The notes below the pieces were generated by a model, which was not told where the DNA came from, did not search any database, and saw nothing but the letters and a program-made list of their open reading frames with translations. A stretch of DNA of 64,000 nucleotides. Origin: Lineus longissimus. Lineage: Eukaryota > Nemertea > Pilidiophora > Heteronemertea > Lineidae. Location of the stretch: positions 9,550,501 through 9,614,500 of the forward strand of contig NC_088315.1 of the NCBI RefSeq assembly GCF_910592395.1, in the 5' to 3' direction. Shown in pieces: positions 22,901 through 30,604 of the stretch (positions are counted from its first letter, which is position 1; each line of letters opens with the position of its first letter). The translations under genes were made by a program, and so were the position numbers.

Positions 22901-23405
22901 TCGCTTTCTCTGCTTTCTGTGGCTCTTTGAATACAAAAAATCAGACCAAAAATAAGCACTTTAGAGGTACTTTTGTGCAAGCGAGTGCTCATCAGGGGGA
23001 GATTTTCACAAAATATAAATTTCAGACTTTTCGCCTCAGCTTTTGCCTTTCATGACAATCCCCCAATATCGTTTATAGAGCTAATAAATTCCTAGTTAAC
23101 GCTCAGCTCTCAACTCAATATGTTTACTCGTGACTACGTGAGTCCTATATAACTCCGGCCATATATGCAGAGCTAGATGCCTTTTATATTTGTTGTGAGG
23201 TCATTATTATTGGCCTCTTTGTTAGAGATCTTCTCTGTCGCTTTCAGCATGCTCCCAGCATGTCATTATTATTGGCCTCTTTGTTAGAGATCTTCTCTGT
23301 CGCTTTCAGCATGCTCCCAAAGCGGCCGGTGTTGTCCAGATGGACCAGAAGGTGGCTTCAAAGCTGGCTGAGAATGCCGCTGCTCCTCCTCCAACTCAAA
23401 AATAA
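6353..23405 (+). CDS. NUCB: Nucleobindin (NUCB1/NUCB2 family), 9 shared coding segments plus 5 alternative exons
   Basis: Secretory-pathway calcium-binding EF-hand protein; in animals nucleobindins act in the Golgi/ER lumen and are secreted. Coding segments: 6353-6493; one or more of five alternative exons (7681-7782, 8464-8583, 9521-9622, 10283-10384, 11899-12000); 15759-15885; 18655-18758; 19450-19635; 20572-20721; 21514-21696; 22201-22299; 23310-23405. All joins keep frame; only the 15885/18655 join is not phase 0. The start ATG lies in an exon that begins after TTTTCCAG at 6348, so a noncoding first exon is expected upstream. Order: hydrophobic signal sequence; LEYxxYL helix; VRTKLDEIKRRE segment (15759 exon); basic coiled region (19450 exon); EF-hand 1 loop DTNNDGFLTADE; EF-hand 2 loop DANQDGAISLEE, both with all calcium ligands; acidic tail. 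With one alternative exon of 102 nt the protein is 395 residues, close to the family's usual 400-460. Confidence 0.93.
6590..6768. mobile_element. TA-flanked MITE (TACAGTNGAACCTC family)
   Basis: Inverted ends TACAGTTGAACCTCCC and GAGGTTCTCCTGTTA; the internal motif GTCAGTCCTGATGG is shared with copies at 14135, 26778 and 43824. The ends and TA flanks resemble Tc1/mariner-pogo-type elements. Lies in nucleobindin intron 1 and is the most diverged of the four copies. Confidence 0.7.
7681..7782 (+). CDS. NUCB: Nucleobindin alternative exon A
   Basis: 34 codons, phase 0-0. Acceptor TTTTTTCAAG, donor ATG|GTAAAA. It begins directly at IEYRHYLEEVVDLL and continues SDDQFRKQI, ending in the His-rich YEHHPQVM. 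The I-E-Y-x-x-Y-L-x-E core matches the single helix found at this place in vertebrate and fly nucleobindins. It is the most diverged in its C-terminal third. Confidence 0.8.
8056..8172. mobile_element. Hairpin MITE (AGTAAATGCTTTTAC ends)
   Basis: Near-palindromic element whose ends read GCTAATATTTATAAAGAC and GTCTTTTATAAATATCAGC. The internal CTAGTGTAAATGTACATGAAG recurs in reverse in the related copy at 20871-20990. Sits in the intron between alternative exons A and B. Confidence 0.65.
8464..8583 (+). CDS. NUCB: Nucleobindin alternative exon B
   Basis: 40 codons (120 nt), phase 0-0; the only copy of unusual length. Acceptor TCCATAG, donor GAG|GTATAT. It reads GLQLEYDRYLREIMDHL, then DDVGFKKSI and a longer polar tail ending NHNGSEPE. 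The core Tyr-x-x-Tyr-Leu-x-Glu is kept. Confidence 0.8.
8995..9042 (+). pseudogene. Possible 48-nt relic or mini-exon in the alternative-exon cluster
   Basis: A good acceptor (CTTTCTGATTGCAG) precedes 16 open codons, VADDHKILQLHEPLVQ, followed by a weak donor CAG|GTTTTT. It keeps phase 0-0. The LQLHEP part faintly resembles the TLYEHHP end of exon A, so it may be the remnant of a further copy. Without transcripts this is only a candidate. Confidence 0.2.
9521..9622 (+). CDS. NUCB: Nucleobindin alternative exon C
   Basis: 34 codons, phase 0-0. Acceptor AATTTCGTAG, donor AAG|GTAACG. Reads NLDYEHYLKEVTVTLEEDED, then FRKKMDKFDTGELK. With D and E it shares the acidic TLEEDE block, so C, D and E form a closer subgroup than A and B. 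Confidence 0.85.
10283..10384 (+). CDS. NUCB: Nucleobindin alternative exon D
   Basis: 34 codons, phase 0-0. Acceptor ACTTTCATAG, donor GAG|GTAAAA. Reads KLEYARYFREVSETLEEDEE, then FRQKIDKLSIRDLE. Same length and layout as exon C, with Phe replacing Leu in the YL position. Confidence 0.85.
10868..11660. repeat. 37-bp minisatellite, about 21 copies
   Basis: The unit reads GTTGCTCAGCGAACAGTGAG, then CAGTGACTCTGCCAGTG, and repeats every 37 bp (for example 11463 and 11500). Small variants (CAGTAAACAG, CAGTTACTC) occur mainly at the left edge. It lies in the 1.5-kb intron between alternative exons D and E. Open frames through it are repeat artefacts. Confidence 0.92.
11899..12000 (+). CDS. NUCB: Nucleobindin alternative exon E
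   Basis: 34 codons, phase 0-0. A long CT-rich tract ending CTCTTAG, donor AAG|GTGGGC. Reads ALGLEYEKYLKEIFSTLEED, then EAFRDKIAADPDVK. It has the strongest polypyrimidine tract of the five and lies nearest the downstream constant exon (15759), 3.76 kb away, so it may be the default form. Confidence 0.88.
12088..12235. mobile_element. MITE with TAAAGTGGTACAATTA ends
   Basis: Inverted ends TAAAGTGGTACAATTA and TAATTGTACCACTTTA enclose about 115 bp with internal repeats of TACAATTATAGTCTC. Located 88 bp after alternative exon E. Confidence 0.65.
13588..13726. mobile_element. MITE with TACAGTCCAAATCACAA ends
   Basis: Ends TACAGTCCAAATCACAATTG and its inverse TTTGTGATTTGGACTGTA, with CpG-rich inner arms around GCGTCAGTGACACG. 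A second, longer copy is at 18852-19049. TA flanks again suggest a Tc1/mariner-like source. Confidence 0.75.
14135..14294. mobile_element. TA-flanked MITE (TACAGTNGAACCTC family)
   Basis: Ends TACAGTGGAACCTCCC and GAGAGGTTTTACTGTA, with internal TTTGACCTCTCTAATCAGG. Copy 2 of four; sits in the large intron after exon E. Confidence 0.8.
14879..15177. mobile_element. TTAA-type MITE with an internal duplication
   Basis: Starts AGGTACGCCGTTGGTAATTAC and ends ACGAACAGCGTCGGCCTTTAA. A roughly 55-bp block (TACTTGTGGTCCAGTTAAAT and following) is duplicated near the left end, absent from the copy at 62828. This copy shows the element's right end, which supports the nested-insertion reading at 1747-3130. 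Confidence 0.7.
15759..15885 (+). CDS. NUCB: Nucleobindin constant exon, VRTKLDEIKRRE segment
   Basis: Acceptor CCTCTTTAG, donor CAGG|GTATGA, phase 0 in and 1 out. It encodes RNDISRHLEFVSHSVRTKLD, then EIKRREIDRIKSLMKERVRQQQ. The V-S-H-x-V-R-T-K-L-D-E-[IL]-K-R block is one of the most conserved parts of the family and identifies the gene. Confidence 0.93.
16659..16805 (-). pseudogene. LINE ORF2 C-terminal remnant
   Basis: On the minus strand about 48 codons read RGRPRETWRCSMAKELQEKG, then LTWEAARQRAANRLEWR and an in-frame TAG. The G-R-P-(R/K)-x-T-W ... E-L ... W-x-x-A ... R-x-x-W-R pattern is the usual end of non-LTR retrotransposon ORF2 proteins. It is 5'-truncated, as LINE insertions commonly are, and lies in a nucleobindin intron, antisense to the gene. 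Confidence 0.75.
16852..17985 (+). repeat. Second copy of the 300-bp tandem element
   Basis: A TCCGTCGTCC and (GTC)n head at 16886-16952 is followed by units of 302 bp; GTGGAAATCTAAAAAGTGTG is at 17401 and again at 17703, and GGCACGTTTCTTAACC occurs in each unit. The two middle units are nearly identical, implying recent unit duplication. Same family as 1993-3074. Confidence 0.85.
18655..18758 (+). CDS. NUCB: Nucleobindin exon, GMDHLDIKNPEAFDVTDLD segment
   Basis: Acceptor TTTGCAG, donor CAG|GTTAGT, phase 1 in and 0 out; the split codon joins the G at 15885 to give Gly. It encodes KDVDWKSIMPGMDHLDIKNP, then EAFDVTDLDKLIHQ, matching the H-L-x-x-x-N-P-x-x-F-x-x-x-D-L segment of nucleobindins. 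Confidence 0.9.
18852..19049. mobile_element. MITE with TACAGTCC...GATTTGGAC ends, second copy
   Basis: Starts TACAGTCCTAGTCACAAATG and ends CAATTGTGATTTGGACAGC. Longer than the 13588 copy because of extra GCGCGACCTACG / GCGTGACCTACG repeats. Begins 93 bp after a nucleobindin exon. Confidence 0.65.
19450..19635 (+). CDS. NUCB: Nucleobindin exon, basic coiled region
   Basis: 62 codons, phase 0-0 (acceptor ATTCTTCAG, donor CCT|GTAAGT). It encodes ATRDLEDIDKKRREEFKQYE, then LQKEHERREKLSKMDAEHKK and KAEEEYVDQKKKHKEHPK. The R-R-E-E-F-K-x-Y-E and K-E-H-E-R-R-E strings are family hallmarks. This stretch is the putative nucleic-acid-binding basic region of nucleobindins. Confidence 0.94.
20572..20721 (+). 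CDS. NUCB: Nucleobindin exon, EF-hand 1
   Basis: 50 codons, phase 0-0. It encodes GSKAQLEEVWEKEDHLDKGD, then FNPRSFFALHD and the loop DTNNDGFLTADE, whose D1, N3, D5 and E12 ligands are all present. The upstream G-(S/N)-K-x-Q-L-x-E-V-W-E motif is diagnostic of the family. Confidence 0.95.
20871..20990. mobile_element. MITE with TGGGTGATATGAATAAAGAC ends
   Basis: About 35-bp nearly perfect inverted ends (TGGGTGATATGAATAAAGAC and the inverse). Its internal CTTCATGTACATTTACACTAG is the reverse of a block in 8056-8172, so the two belong to one family. Confidence 0.75.
21124..21224 (-). repeat. tRNA-derived SINE fragment
   Basis: On the minus strand GGGGTCTAGTGGCACTG resembles an A-box region, and GGCTCGATCCCTC a B box. 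It abuts the MITE at 21225. Confidence 0.45.
21225..21452. mobile_element. MITE (GACCATAGG...CCATTTTGGCTAGAACTTG ends)
   Basis: Complete copy: the left arm GGCCAGAACTTGAAATCC mirrors the right arm GGATTTCAAGTTCTAGCC. It lies 61 bp before the EF-hand 2 exon. Relatives at 5255, 36715, 37380 and 37545. Confidence 0.75.
21514..21696 (+). CDS. NUCB: Nucleobindin exon, EF-hand 2
   Basis: 61 codons, phase 0-0 (acceptor CTCTTTGCAG, donor AAG|GTATGC). It encodes LQKLYEEGHPEDDMVEKFEE, then MNRMREKVYKEI and the loop DANQDGAISLEE (D1, N3, D5, E12 present), ending KKKDFDHDDGWK. The acidic stretch between the two EF-hands and the E-E-F-M after loop 2 match the family. Confidence 0.95.
22201..22299 (+). 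CDS. NUCB: Nucleobindin exon, acidic tail
   Basis: 33 codons, phase 0-0. It encodes PLDEQEPFSEDELKQYETHL, then KDEGEGEVTEQEQ. The P-x-x-x-x-x-x-[FY]-[ST]-E-[DE]-E-L segment is conserved in nucleobindins. In vertebrates a longer coiled coil follows; here it appears shortened. Confidence 0.9.
22313..22751. mobile_element. Palindrome-rich MITE (AGTCGTACTTCCGCCTATCA ends)
   Basis: The ends AGTCGTACTTCCGCCTATCA and TGATAGGTGGAACTACGACT are inverted. Inside are repeated GTGTCTATT/AATAGACACGG blocks and a perfect 30-bp palindrome at 22408-22437 centred on CGAGCTCG. It starts 13 bp after a nucleobindin 5' splice site. Confidence 0.75.
23201..23320 (+). repeat. 62-bp direct duplication containing a 3' splice site
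   Basis: TCATTATTATTGGCCTCTTT through CTTTCAGCATGCTCCCA occurs twice, starting at 23201 and 23263. Both copies carry a full polypyrimidine tract and CAG acceptor (CAG ending at 23247 and 23309). The nearly identical sequence points to a recent duplication. Confidence 0.9.
23310..23405 (+). CDS. NUCB: Nucleobindin C-terminal exon
   Basis: Acceptor CGCTTTCAG, phase 0, 31 codons and TAA. It reads HAPKAAGVVQMDQKVASKLA, then ENAAAPPPTQK. Poorly conserved, as expected for this end of the family. A possible donor (CTG|GTGAGT at 23427) lies 21 bases past the stop and could pair with the acceptor at 23835, giving a 3' UTR intron. Confidence 0.75.
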   Translation, partial: HAPKAAGVVQMDQKVASKLAENAAAPPPTQK

Positions 23406-23835
23406 ATCTCAATAGTTTGAAATCTGGTGAGTTTTAGATGAACTTGAGATGGAAACATTCACTGTGAGTCTGTACACGGGACTAAAGACATTTTCTTCAA
23501 CAGCGAGTGATGATGTATTTCATTATAAAAATCTGCAAACGTCCTAGCATGTCATAACATATTTTTTAAGGTCATGAGTAGATCAGTAACTACGTGTTTG
23601 GCGTTCTTTTCGATATGGCACCTGGCTCTGTGTGAGTGACATTTGTGCTGTTTTTGGTGGGCTTAGCAAAAAAATTCTGCAATATCACCATTGCTTTAAA
23701 AGATCTCCGTTGACACTGATGTGCATAGGCTTTCAATCAGGTCTTCAAATCTGCACAAAAAGCTGACTTTGGCATCATAAAATCCCCCACTTAGGTGTTA
23801 GTTTTAATATCTAAAACATTTCTCCTTTATTTCAG

Positions 23836-23856
23836 GATCCTGCTGGTACCGGGTAA
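23836..23856 (+). CDS. NUCB: Possible alternative last exon of nucleobindin
   Basis: After the acceptor TTTATTTCAG, phase-0 joining from the exon ending at 22299 would give DPAGTG and TAA. It may instead be only the second part of the 3' UTR. Confidence 0.3.
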   Translation, partial: DPAGTG

Positions 23857-24492
23857 CATTGGTTTATACCAAACATCAAGGACCAAGAAAAAAACACACA
23901 GACTTTAAAAATCGGTGCTTTTAAAAGTTGTGAGGATCCGATTAGGCATAGGAATGTATCTTAACCACTTCGTTATGGGCCAGTCAGTGCGTTATGACAT
24001 TTGCTACAGCGATCTAAGATGCGATTGCACTACGCGATGCATTGCAACATGCATTTGACTGCATAGCGTATTGATTTCATTTTGCTGCAATTACGAGTTT
24101 TCTTGTAAAGCGATCGTCATGACACACTGAACTATAATACTGGTCTGTCATAGCAAAATGGTTGAGCTGGTCATTGGACTTTTCAATGCTGTGAAATTTT
24201 TTTCTCAAGGGAATATTTTTTTTTTTAAGAGCTTTTGGCCGCTTTTAGTTAGCCTGCTAGATGTCACCATAGGCATAACCTAGCTTGCGGCTAGGCGTTC
24301 TATGCTGAAATTCGTTGTCAAATTATGCCTCATCGTGATTTAGTACCCCGCAAACAAGCCATTTAAATTGCTGGGACCTGTGATCATAATCACATGCGAC
24401 AAAAAATTGCTTTCAGTTCATTGTAGTGATGTTATATCATCACAGCACACTTTGTATCTCCTTGAATAATAATGTGCTTTGTTGTTTCCTTT

Positions 24493-24498
24493 AATAAA
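24493..24498 (+). terminator. NUCB: Nucleobindin polyadenylation signal AATAAA
   Basis: AATAAA about 1.1 kb after the stop codon, the first good signal after the last exon. It implies a 3' UTR of roughly 1.1 kb, or about 0.7 kb if the 3' UTR intron is removed. Confidence 0.6.
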
Positions 24499-24519
24499 GA
24501 GAATCTTTGTTTCAAAAGA

Positions 24520-26777
24520 GTTCCGCTCGTTAAGCCGGGCCGCCCACTTCGTTGGGTGAATGGGTTAGCATGCGTGTACCACTTTTATTGGGGAACGATG
24601 TCGTTTTTAGCATGACAAAAATCATCCGAAAAACTTGAAAAGGGGGACTTTAGAGAATCCAATGTTAATTCCTTAAATACTGTAAGCAGGGGGTACAAAT
24701 TCATTCTTGGGCCAATGGGGTCTAGATTCCCGCCTTGGAGCACCTCCTGATAAAGTCTGCCATGACATGCACCACACGACTTAGTACTTCTTAGTTTTAT
24801 TCAATCCCAGCTTTTTTTTCCACCGTGTACTAGGGGAGGTCGCATTCACAGTCTTAAGGCTACGGATTTCATGGAATTTATCCAAATTGTATTACCTGGT
24901 ACTGCCAAGAATGGTTGAATGTTTTTAAGAAAAAGCATCAAAAACGAAATAACTTTCTCACCTTTGAGTGCTCGAGCTTCACGAAAGCAAGTTAGAAAAT
25001 TGAAACTGAAACTTTTAATTCAACAAACTTTGCATGCTATGTACCTATTTATTTCCCATATAATCTAGATTATTTTTGAGACAGTCAAAACATTCCTCAG
25101 TTACCTTTTTGTTGCATGAAGACTAGCATGCAGACGTTTTTTAAAAAGTACTCCAAATTATGTTTAGGTATCCATAATAACCGTTGTCTTCGGTGTATAG
25201 TAGTAAAAACATAAAAAAAACCAGGTTATAACCAAAGAGACTCAACCAGATATAATTTGACATGTAGAAGCCCTTTACCTTTGGCAGTCGTGTGACTCTG
25301 CCAAACTGTGGCATAAACTGTTGAAATTTGTGATGGCCTTTGACTTTTTGTTGGGATACTGCTATACCTATCTATTGAAGAAACTACCACTGAAATACAA
25401 GCTCATTTGCTGCCAACAGACCTAGTTTAAAATGCAACAGGGAAACATTTCTTTAGTTCTTAATAATATCTGCACCTAATAATTTACTTTTAAGCACTTC
25501 ATTTCAAAAGTTTCTTGGCCCTGTTTTTAATTGAGGACTTTGAATCGGCAGGGGTGGATCCAGGAGCCAGATAAAGAGGAGGCATGCACTGCATTTCTCA
25601 TCAACATTTCTGATGTGTTCCAAAGGTTTCTTGGTCAACTTCAGATTTTTTTTAGGGTGGGGGTGTGCGTCTGGTGCATCAGTGCTGTAGATTCCTGTGT
25701 GCAATCACTGCCTTTCCCTGTGTAGAACACTGGATGCACAACATGCATGAAGTACATGTATTATTAACTAATTGTACATAGCACATGGTACAGGGTGAGC
25801 CGTAAAATGTAAATTTGTTGCCATATCAAGAACTGTTATCTAATCCCTTGTCAAGGTCATTGAGATTTATGATTTAGGTTCTCACTGTTTCCTACATCTT
25901 CAGCAAATCACAATGATGCTGAAAAAAGTATCGATTCGCAATTTATTGTTTGGGGAATTATGTGGAACAATCTGATTGACTAAATGACAAGCACTTTGGG
26001 TTTTCATGAGGTGGTGGGTTTTTCCCTCGCGGTGGAATTTCCTGCATGTAAAAATTGATGCTCTGTTTTACGTTTCATGGAATTATATAGTACCGTAAGA
26101 GTTTAAATTGGACTTCCTCTAAACGCTATTTTGAAGGAACAAAATGAGATGACTATGGTAAAATGAACCCGGATCTGAATACTAAAGTATTTCATTGTAA
26201 AACCTGGCCAATCCAATTGAAAATCAAGTTAAAACATGTGTTTTAAATACAAAAACCATTAGAGTCTTAGCAGGAATGATGCATTTACTCGAAAAGATTT
26301 TGGCTCCTGTAAACCAGTGTATTGAGGTTCTGATTAGTCATGTTGCTCACTGCCTGTCTTGATGTGATCCACGAGAGGCACGAGCAGCAGATGGGACCCT
26401 AAAGTACCCACGGTTATTGTTTAATCCAGCTTCCTTATGTAGTGTGCATGATCAGCGGGGTATGTCTACGTTTCTGATATCTTGGCTTGGGTTTTCCTGA
26501 GAGGTTGAGGGATAAACGTGTTGAACATTCTGGTTTGTCAGTCCTGCCCCAGAATCATCAGCAGAAAAACTTTACAAGACCCAGCCAAGACTGAGAGAGA
26601 TATTTCATTAGGTGAACATGGGTAGTTGTTGTTAGTTTAATTTATTGTCATCTAATAAAATAGGGATATTTTAATATAAGTTCTTGCTCTTTTTACAGTG
26701 AAGATAGTCTCTTTGCTGTCTTTTTTTATCAAAGACAATGGCCAAAGCAATAATCTGCCCATAACCAGTTTACAAAT
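24520..26777. other. Intergenic, nothing recognised
   Basis: AT-rich, no exon-like frame with matching splice sites and no clear repeat structure. Confidence 0.5.
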
Positions 26778-26960
26778 ACAGTAGAACCTCTCTATTAAGG
26801 ACACCCCCTTGGGACTGACTTATGCTGTCCTTATAAGAGAGGTGTCCTGTTTACAGAGGTTGATTTGAATGGAAACAACCACTTTGGGACCAAAACTAGT
26901 GTCCTTGATAAAGAGATTGTCCTTAATAGCGAGGTGTCCCCAAAGGGAGGTTCCACTGTA
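26778..26960. mobile_element. TA-flanked MITE (TACAGTNGAACCTC family)
   Basis: Ends TACAGTAGAACCTCTCTATT and GGGAGGTTCCACTGTA; near full length and well preserved. Copy 3 of four. Confidence 0.85.
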
Positions 26961-27199
26961 TATGCTTATAAGGCACAATGTGGATCAAGAAATTTTGGAA
27001 GGGGGAGTGTACCCATCCAAAGAGCAACGAAGTTGCGATCTTGGAAATGAGTAGGCCCCCCCCCCCCAGGGAAAAATAGAAATTTAAGAACCAATGCTTG
27101 GTGTGGCTGCTTCACCAGCAAGCGACATGCTAAGATAGATATGACAGTCCTAACAAGACCAAATTGGCCACGTCGGCTGATAGATAGAAGAAACATTCA

Positions 27200-27785
27200 C
27201 AACTAGACCAGTCAACAGATCACACCCAGCCTTGCTGCTCCTTCATCTTGACAATGTGAAAGAGATGAGACAATCACAACCAGATCACATCAAGCCTTGC
27301 CGCTCCAACATCTTGACAATATGAAAGAGGTGAAACAGTCACAACCATATCACACCCAGCCTTGCTGCTCCACCATCTTGATAATGTGAAAGAGGTGAGA
27401 CAGTCACAATCAGATCACACCCAGCCTTGCTGCTCCACCATCTTGATAATGTGAAAGAGGTGAGACAGTCACAATCAGATCACACCCAGCCTTGCTGCTC
27501 CACCATCTTGACAATGTGAAAGTGATGAAACAATCACAACCAGATCACATCCAGCCTTGCTGCTCCACCATCTTGACAACGTGAAAGAGGTGAGACAGTC
27601 ACAACCAGAGTACACCCGACCATGCTACTCCAACACCTTGACAATGTGAAAGAGGTGAGACAGTCGCAACCAGATCACACCCAGCCTTGCTGCTCCACCA
27701 TCTTGACAACGTGAAAGAGGTGAGACAGTCACAACCAGATCACACCAAGCCTTGCCGCTCCGCCATCTTGACAATGTGAAAGGCA
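27200..27785. repeat. ~65-bp minisatellite, about 9 copies
   Basis: The unit reads GAGACAGTCACAACCAGATC, then ACACCCAGCCTTGCTGCTCC, then ACCATCTTGACAATGTGAAAG. The reverse-complement theme (GACTGTCTCATC ... ACCATGTTGGCAACA ... GGAGCAGCCAGGC) recurs at 43430-43720 and 62060-62240, so it belongs to a dispersed family. Confidence 0.88.
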
Positions 27786-30234
27786 ACATCAATGTCACAA
27801 TCTGACCACATTAAGGACATGCAGTGATAGTCATCATGCAGTACACTCTCACATACCGCAGACAGCTGCATTGGTAGTTCCAGACACCCCATTGCACTGA
27901 CACCCTGTAAACTCAGTCCTATAAGACAGACAATTGCGAGGTTGTGATATTACTACGGTGTCTTCAGACAACTCTCCATTTTATCACTGTTGTGGTGTAT
28001 CCATGCATGGCTCTTGAACGGTCTGTTTTTGTATTGTATGGTGGTGACATTGTCTTCGTGCGTGGTTGTGATGGACAGAATCTCTACATCAGTCGCAAAC
28101 GGGAGGGTCACTGCATGTGTTCTCTAATACACAATTACTCTAATAGCAGTGGCCTCGGTCAAACCTTAGATACGTATATTGCTATATAGGTCGGTTTTTC
28201 GTCAATGGCATATATCATATAGTTCGCTGCTTTACCATATACGGCCGGGCTGATTTGCTGCAGGAAATGAAAGGATTCTGAGAACCAGAAGACAGCATTT
28301 TGCATTTGAATTATCCCGCCCTTCCATCGGAGCCGACATCAAGGCCTTGAGGGATTGTCACATGTCCTACACGTCACATCCTAGGCCCTCTCTGGCGGCC
28401 AGAAGCAGATCGAACAGGCAAAATGATTTCTGGAGCCAATTTAATCTGATTTAATCTCGGTAATCCTTTGCCAAAATCATCTCAATCTTGACGAATGGTA
28501 AATCTATGAGTCGGCAAACTTGTAGAGAGGAAAAGTTTTCTGTAAGTAGCATTTTTTGGTGTGATTTAGAACTTAGATGGGTTCAGATTTGTGCACGGTG
28601 CTCCGACTGAGGCCAAGAAGGAACATTGCATTGCCGAAAACGCCAAGTTTTCGTCTTCGCTCTACACATATTTAGAATCTTTCCCCACTCCCATCCCACA
28701 TATTTCTCAACTCCCGTCCCCGCCCCAAGTCTAACATGGCCCATATGATAAAGATAATAGACAGGTTTCGCTGAACTACAAACGAAAAAGTTATTTGCTA
28801 ATTCATTTACTCGTAAATCTTCTAAAAATATTAGTTGTATGCCGACGTACCATAGTCATGTTTTAAATCAAATCGTCACCAAAAGCATTATATCATGAAC
28901 ATTGGAAGACAGCTTCCGCGGAAATTGCTTGGATAAGCTTGTCGTAAACAGACGTTGTTTGTGAAAAGGCCTTTTCAAAATGGCCGAAATTTATTTTCGC
29001 GAACTATCCATTATCGGCATTTTCCTGATTCAAGACCATGAAGACATCCTGTATAAACATACAGAGGTTTGACTGTCATCTATACGTCGGCGTGACACAC
29101 ACCCTTGCGGAAATAAACATTGGGTCTAATGAATGGTGTTACAAGGCTTAAAAAACAATTTAATTATTTCAAGAAGATGACTATTTAAATTAATTATGCT
29201 ATATTTATTTTCCTATTTGTGTATTCTATGGCAAAAGACTTCCTCTCCTTCACCATGTTTAGCTAAGTCGCACGACGATCATGCATACTTTGGTCAAATT
29301 AGGGAGTGGTCGTATTTCTGAATAGGTATTCAAAGATGTTCATAAAACATGATTCATTGGTTAATAGAGTTGTCAGCAGGCTAGGCCTATTATTTCTTTT
29401 AAATGATATTTGGACTGATGCAATACCCGCATGGCTACCCGCATGGCTTTCATTGCGGTCACAGACGGGGGCCACAATCTTAAAGATATAGATGACAGTG
29501 AATCGAGTGTGTCTATCGAGTTACCTCATGATGTTCATTACAACATAACTCCCCTTGATTGGTCAATGATATGCTGCAGGGTCACATGATATGACGTAGA
29601 AGACATAGGCCAACGTGGCGGCCATCAACTTCTTGAAGACAAAATGCCGATTTCTCTCCAATTTTGCAGAGAAAAATCCATTTATTTTTCTAAGAGTTTA
29701 AAGATATCGCATGCATTTTACTTAGTTACGACTTGACACTCTGTCTTCATTTTCATCAAGTTGAAAGATTGCAATAATATCGGCCACATTTCATTCCGAC
29801 ATGAGGCCTTCTCCAAAATGTCCGATGGGCGCATTTCGGGAAGACGAAGACATCTGTCACTCTCAAAACTTAGACTGAGAGGCTAAGTCTCAGCTTTACA
29901 ATGCAAAAATAAACGGCCTACCCATTTACGGTGGACACACGTACCAAGCTATATTACTGAACCCGACTCCCTCTTCAACATGGTCAAGTTCTTTTGTTCA
30001 ACGAGCTAACACAACAACATCTGTTGCAAGTGACAAGTCCTTTGTTGACATACTTATACCAGACGGACAAGAATCGAGAGTGGAATGTTATTTTTCCGCA
30101 ATATAGCTTTGTACGCTAGTCCGCGATATGAACGTCGTGTCTATCAGTAAGTGTTTTGCGTGGCATCTTTTTCAGTTAGTTGTCGTAGAAAAATCCGCCG
30201 TTATCTTTGAGTAACCTTTTCCTTTTTTTTTATC
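27786..30234. other. Intergenic, nothing recognised
   Basis: No gene or repeat structure that I can support. An 81-codon frame at 27944-28189 has no flanking splice signals or family resemblance. Confidence 0.45.
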
Positions 30235-30278
30235 CTTTTTAGTTAATTCACGATGCATACCTCGCCTTCCGTTTCCCC

Positions 30279-30388
30279 ATGATATCTGTAATGGCGACGC
30301 ACAGCTTCTCATTGTTCCGTACGGCTATCCCTGATGATGGGTTAATCGTCGAATCACCGACAACAAACGACACAGTCCCACATGCATG
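30279..30388 (+). CDS. Candidate first coding exon, unidentified
   Basis: A pyrimidine tract ending TTTTTAG at 30242 is followed by ATG at 30279 and 36 open codons, MISVMATHSFSLFRTAIPDD then GLIVESPTTNDTVPHA, ending at a consensus donor TG|GTAAGT. Similar donor contexts (GCGTG|GTAAGT) occur at 30727 and 31295 in duplicated sequence. No downstream plus-strand exons were found, so this may be noncoding or chance. Confidence 0.22.
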
Positions 30389-30604
30389 GTAAGTATTAAA
30401 ACGGGTCGATGTTGCATTGCTGTAAAATCGACAGGAGCTGAGATGACTGCCAAAGCAATGACACCATAGCGGAGTACAAAGCTATATGTGTATATATACT
30501 AAAAGTATGTATAATATGGAAAATGCCCACTCCCATTCAGATGCTTTTCCAGTGAGGGCGACCCAAAAACAAAGATCTTTTGCCAACATATCCTCCCCGC
30601 GATG

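Noticed and set aside
27944-28189. 81-codon plus-strand frame
   Set aside because: No splice sites, no similarity I recognise, and composition like the surrounding noncoding DNA.
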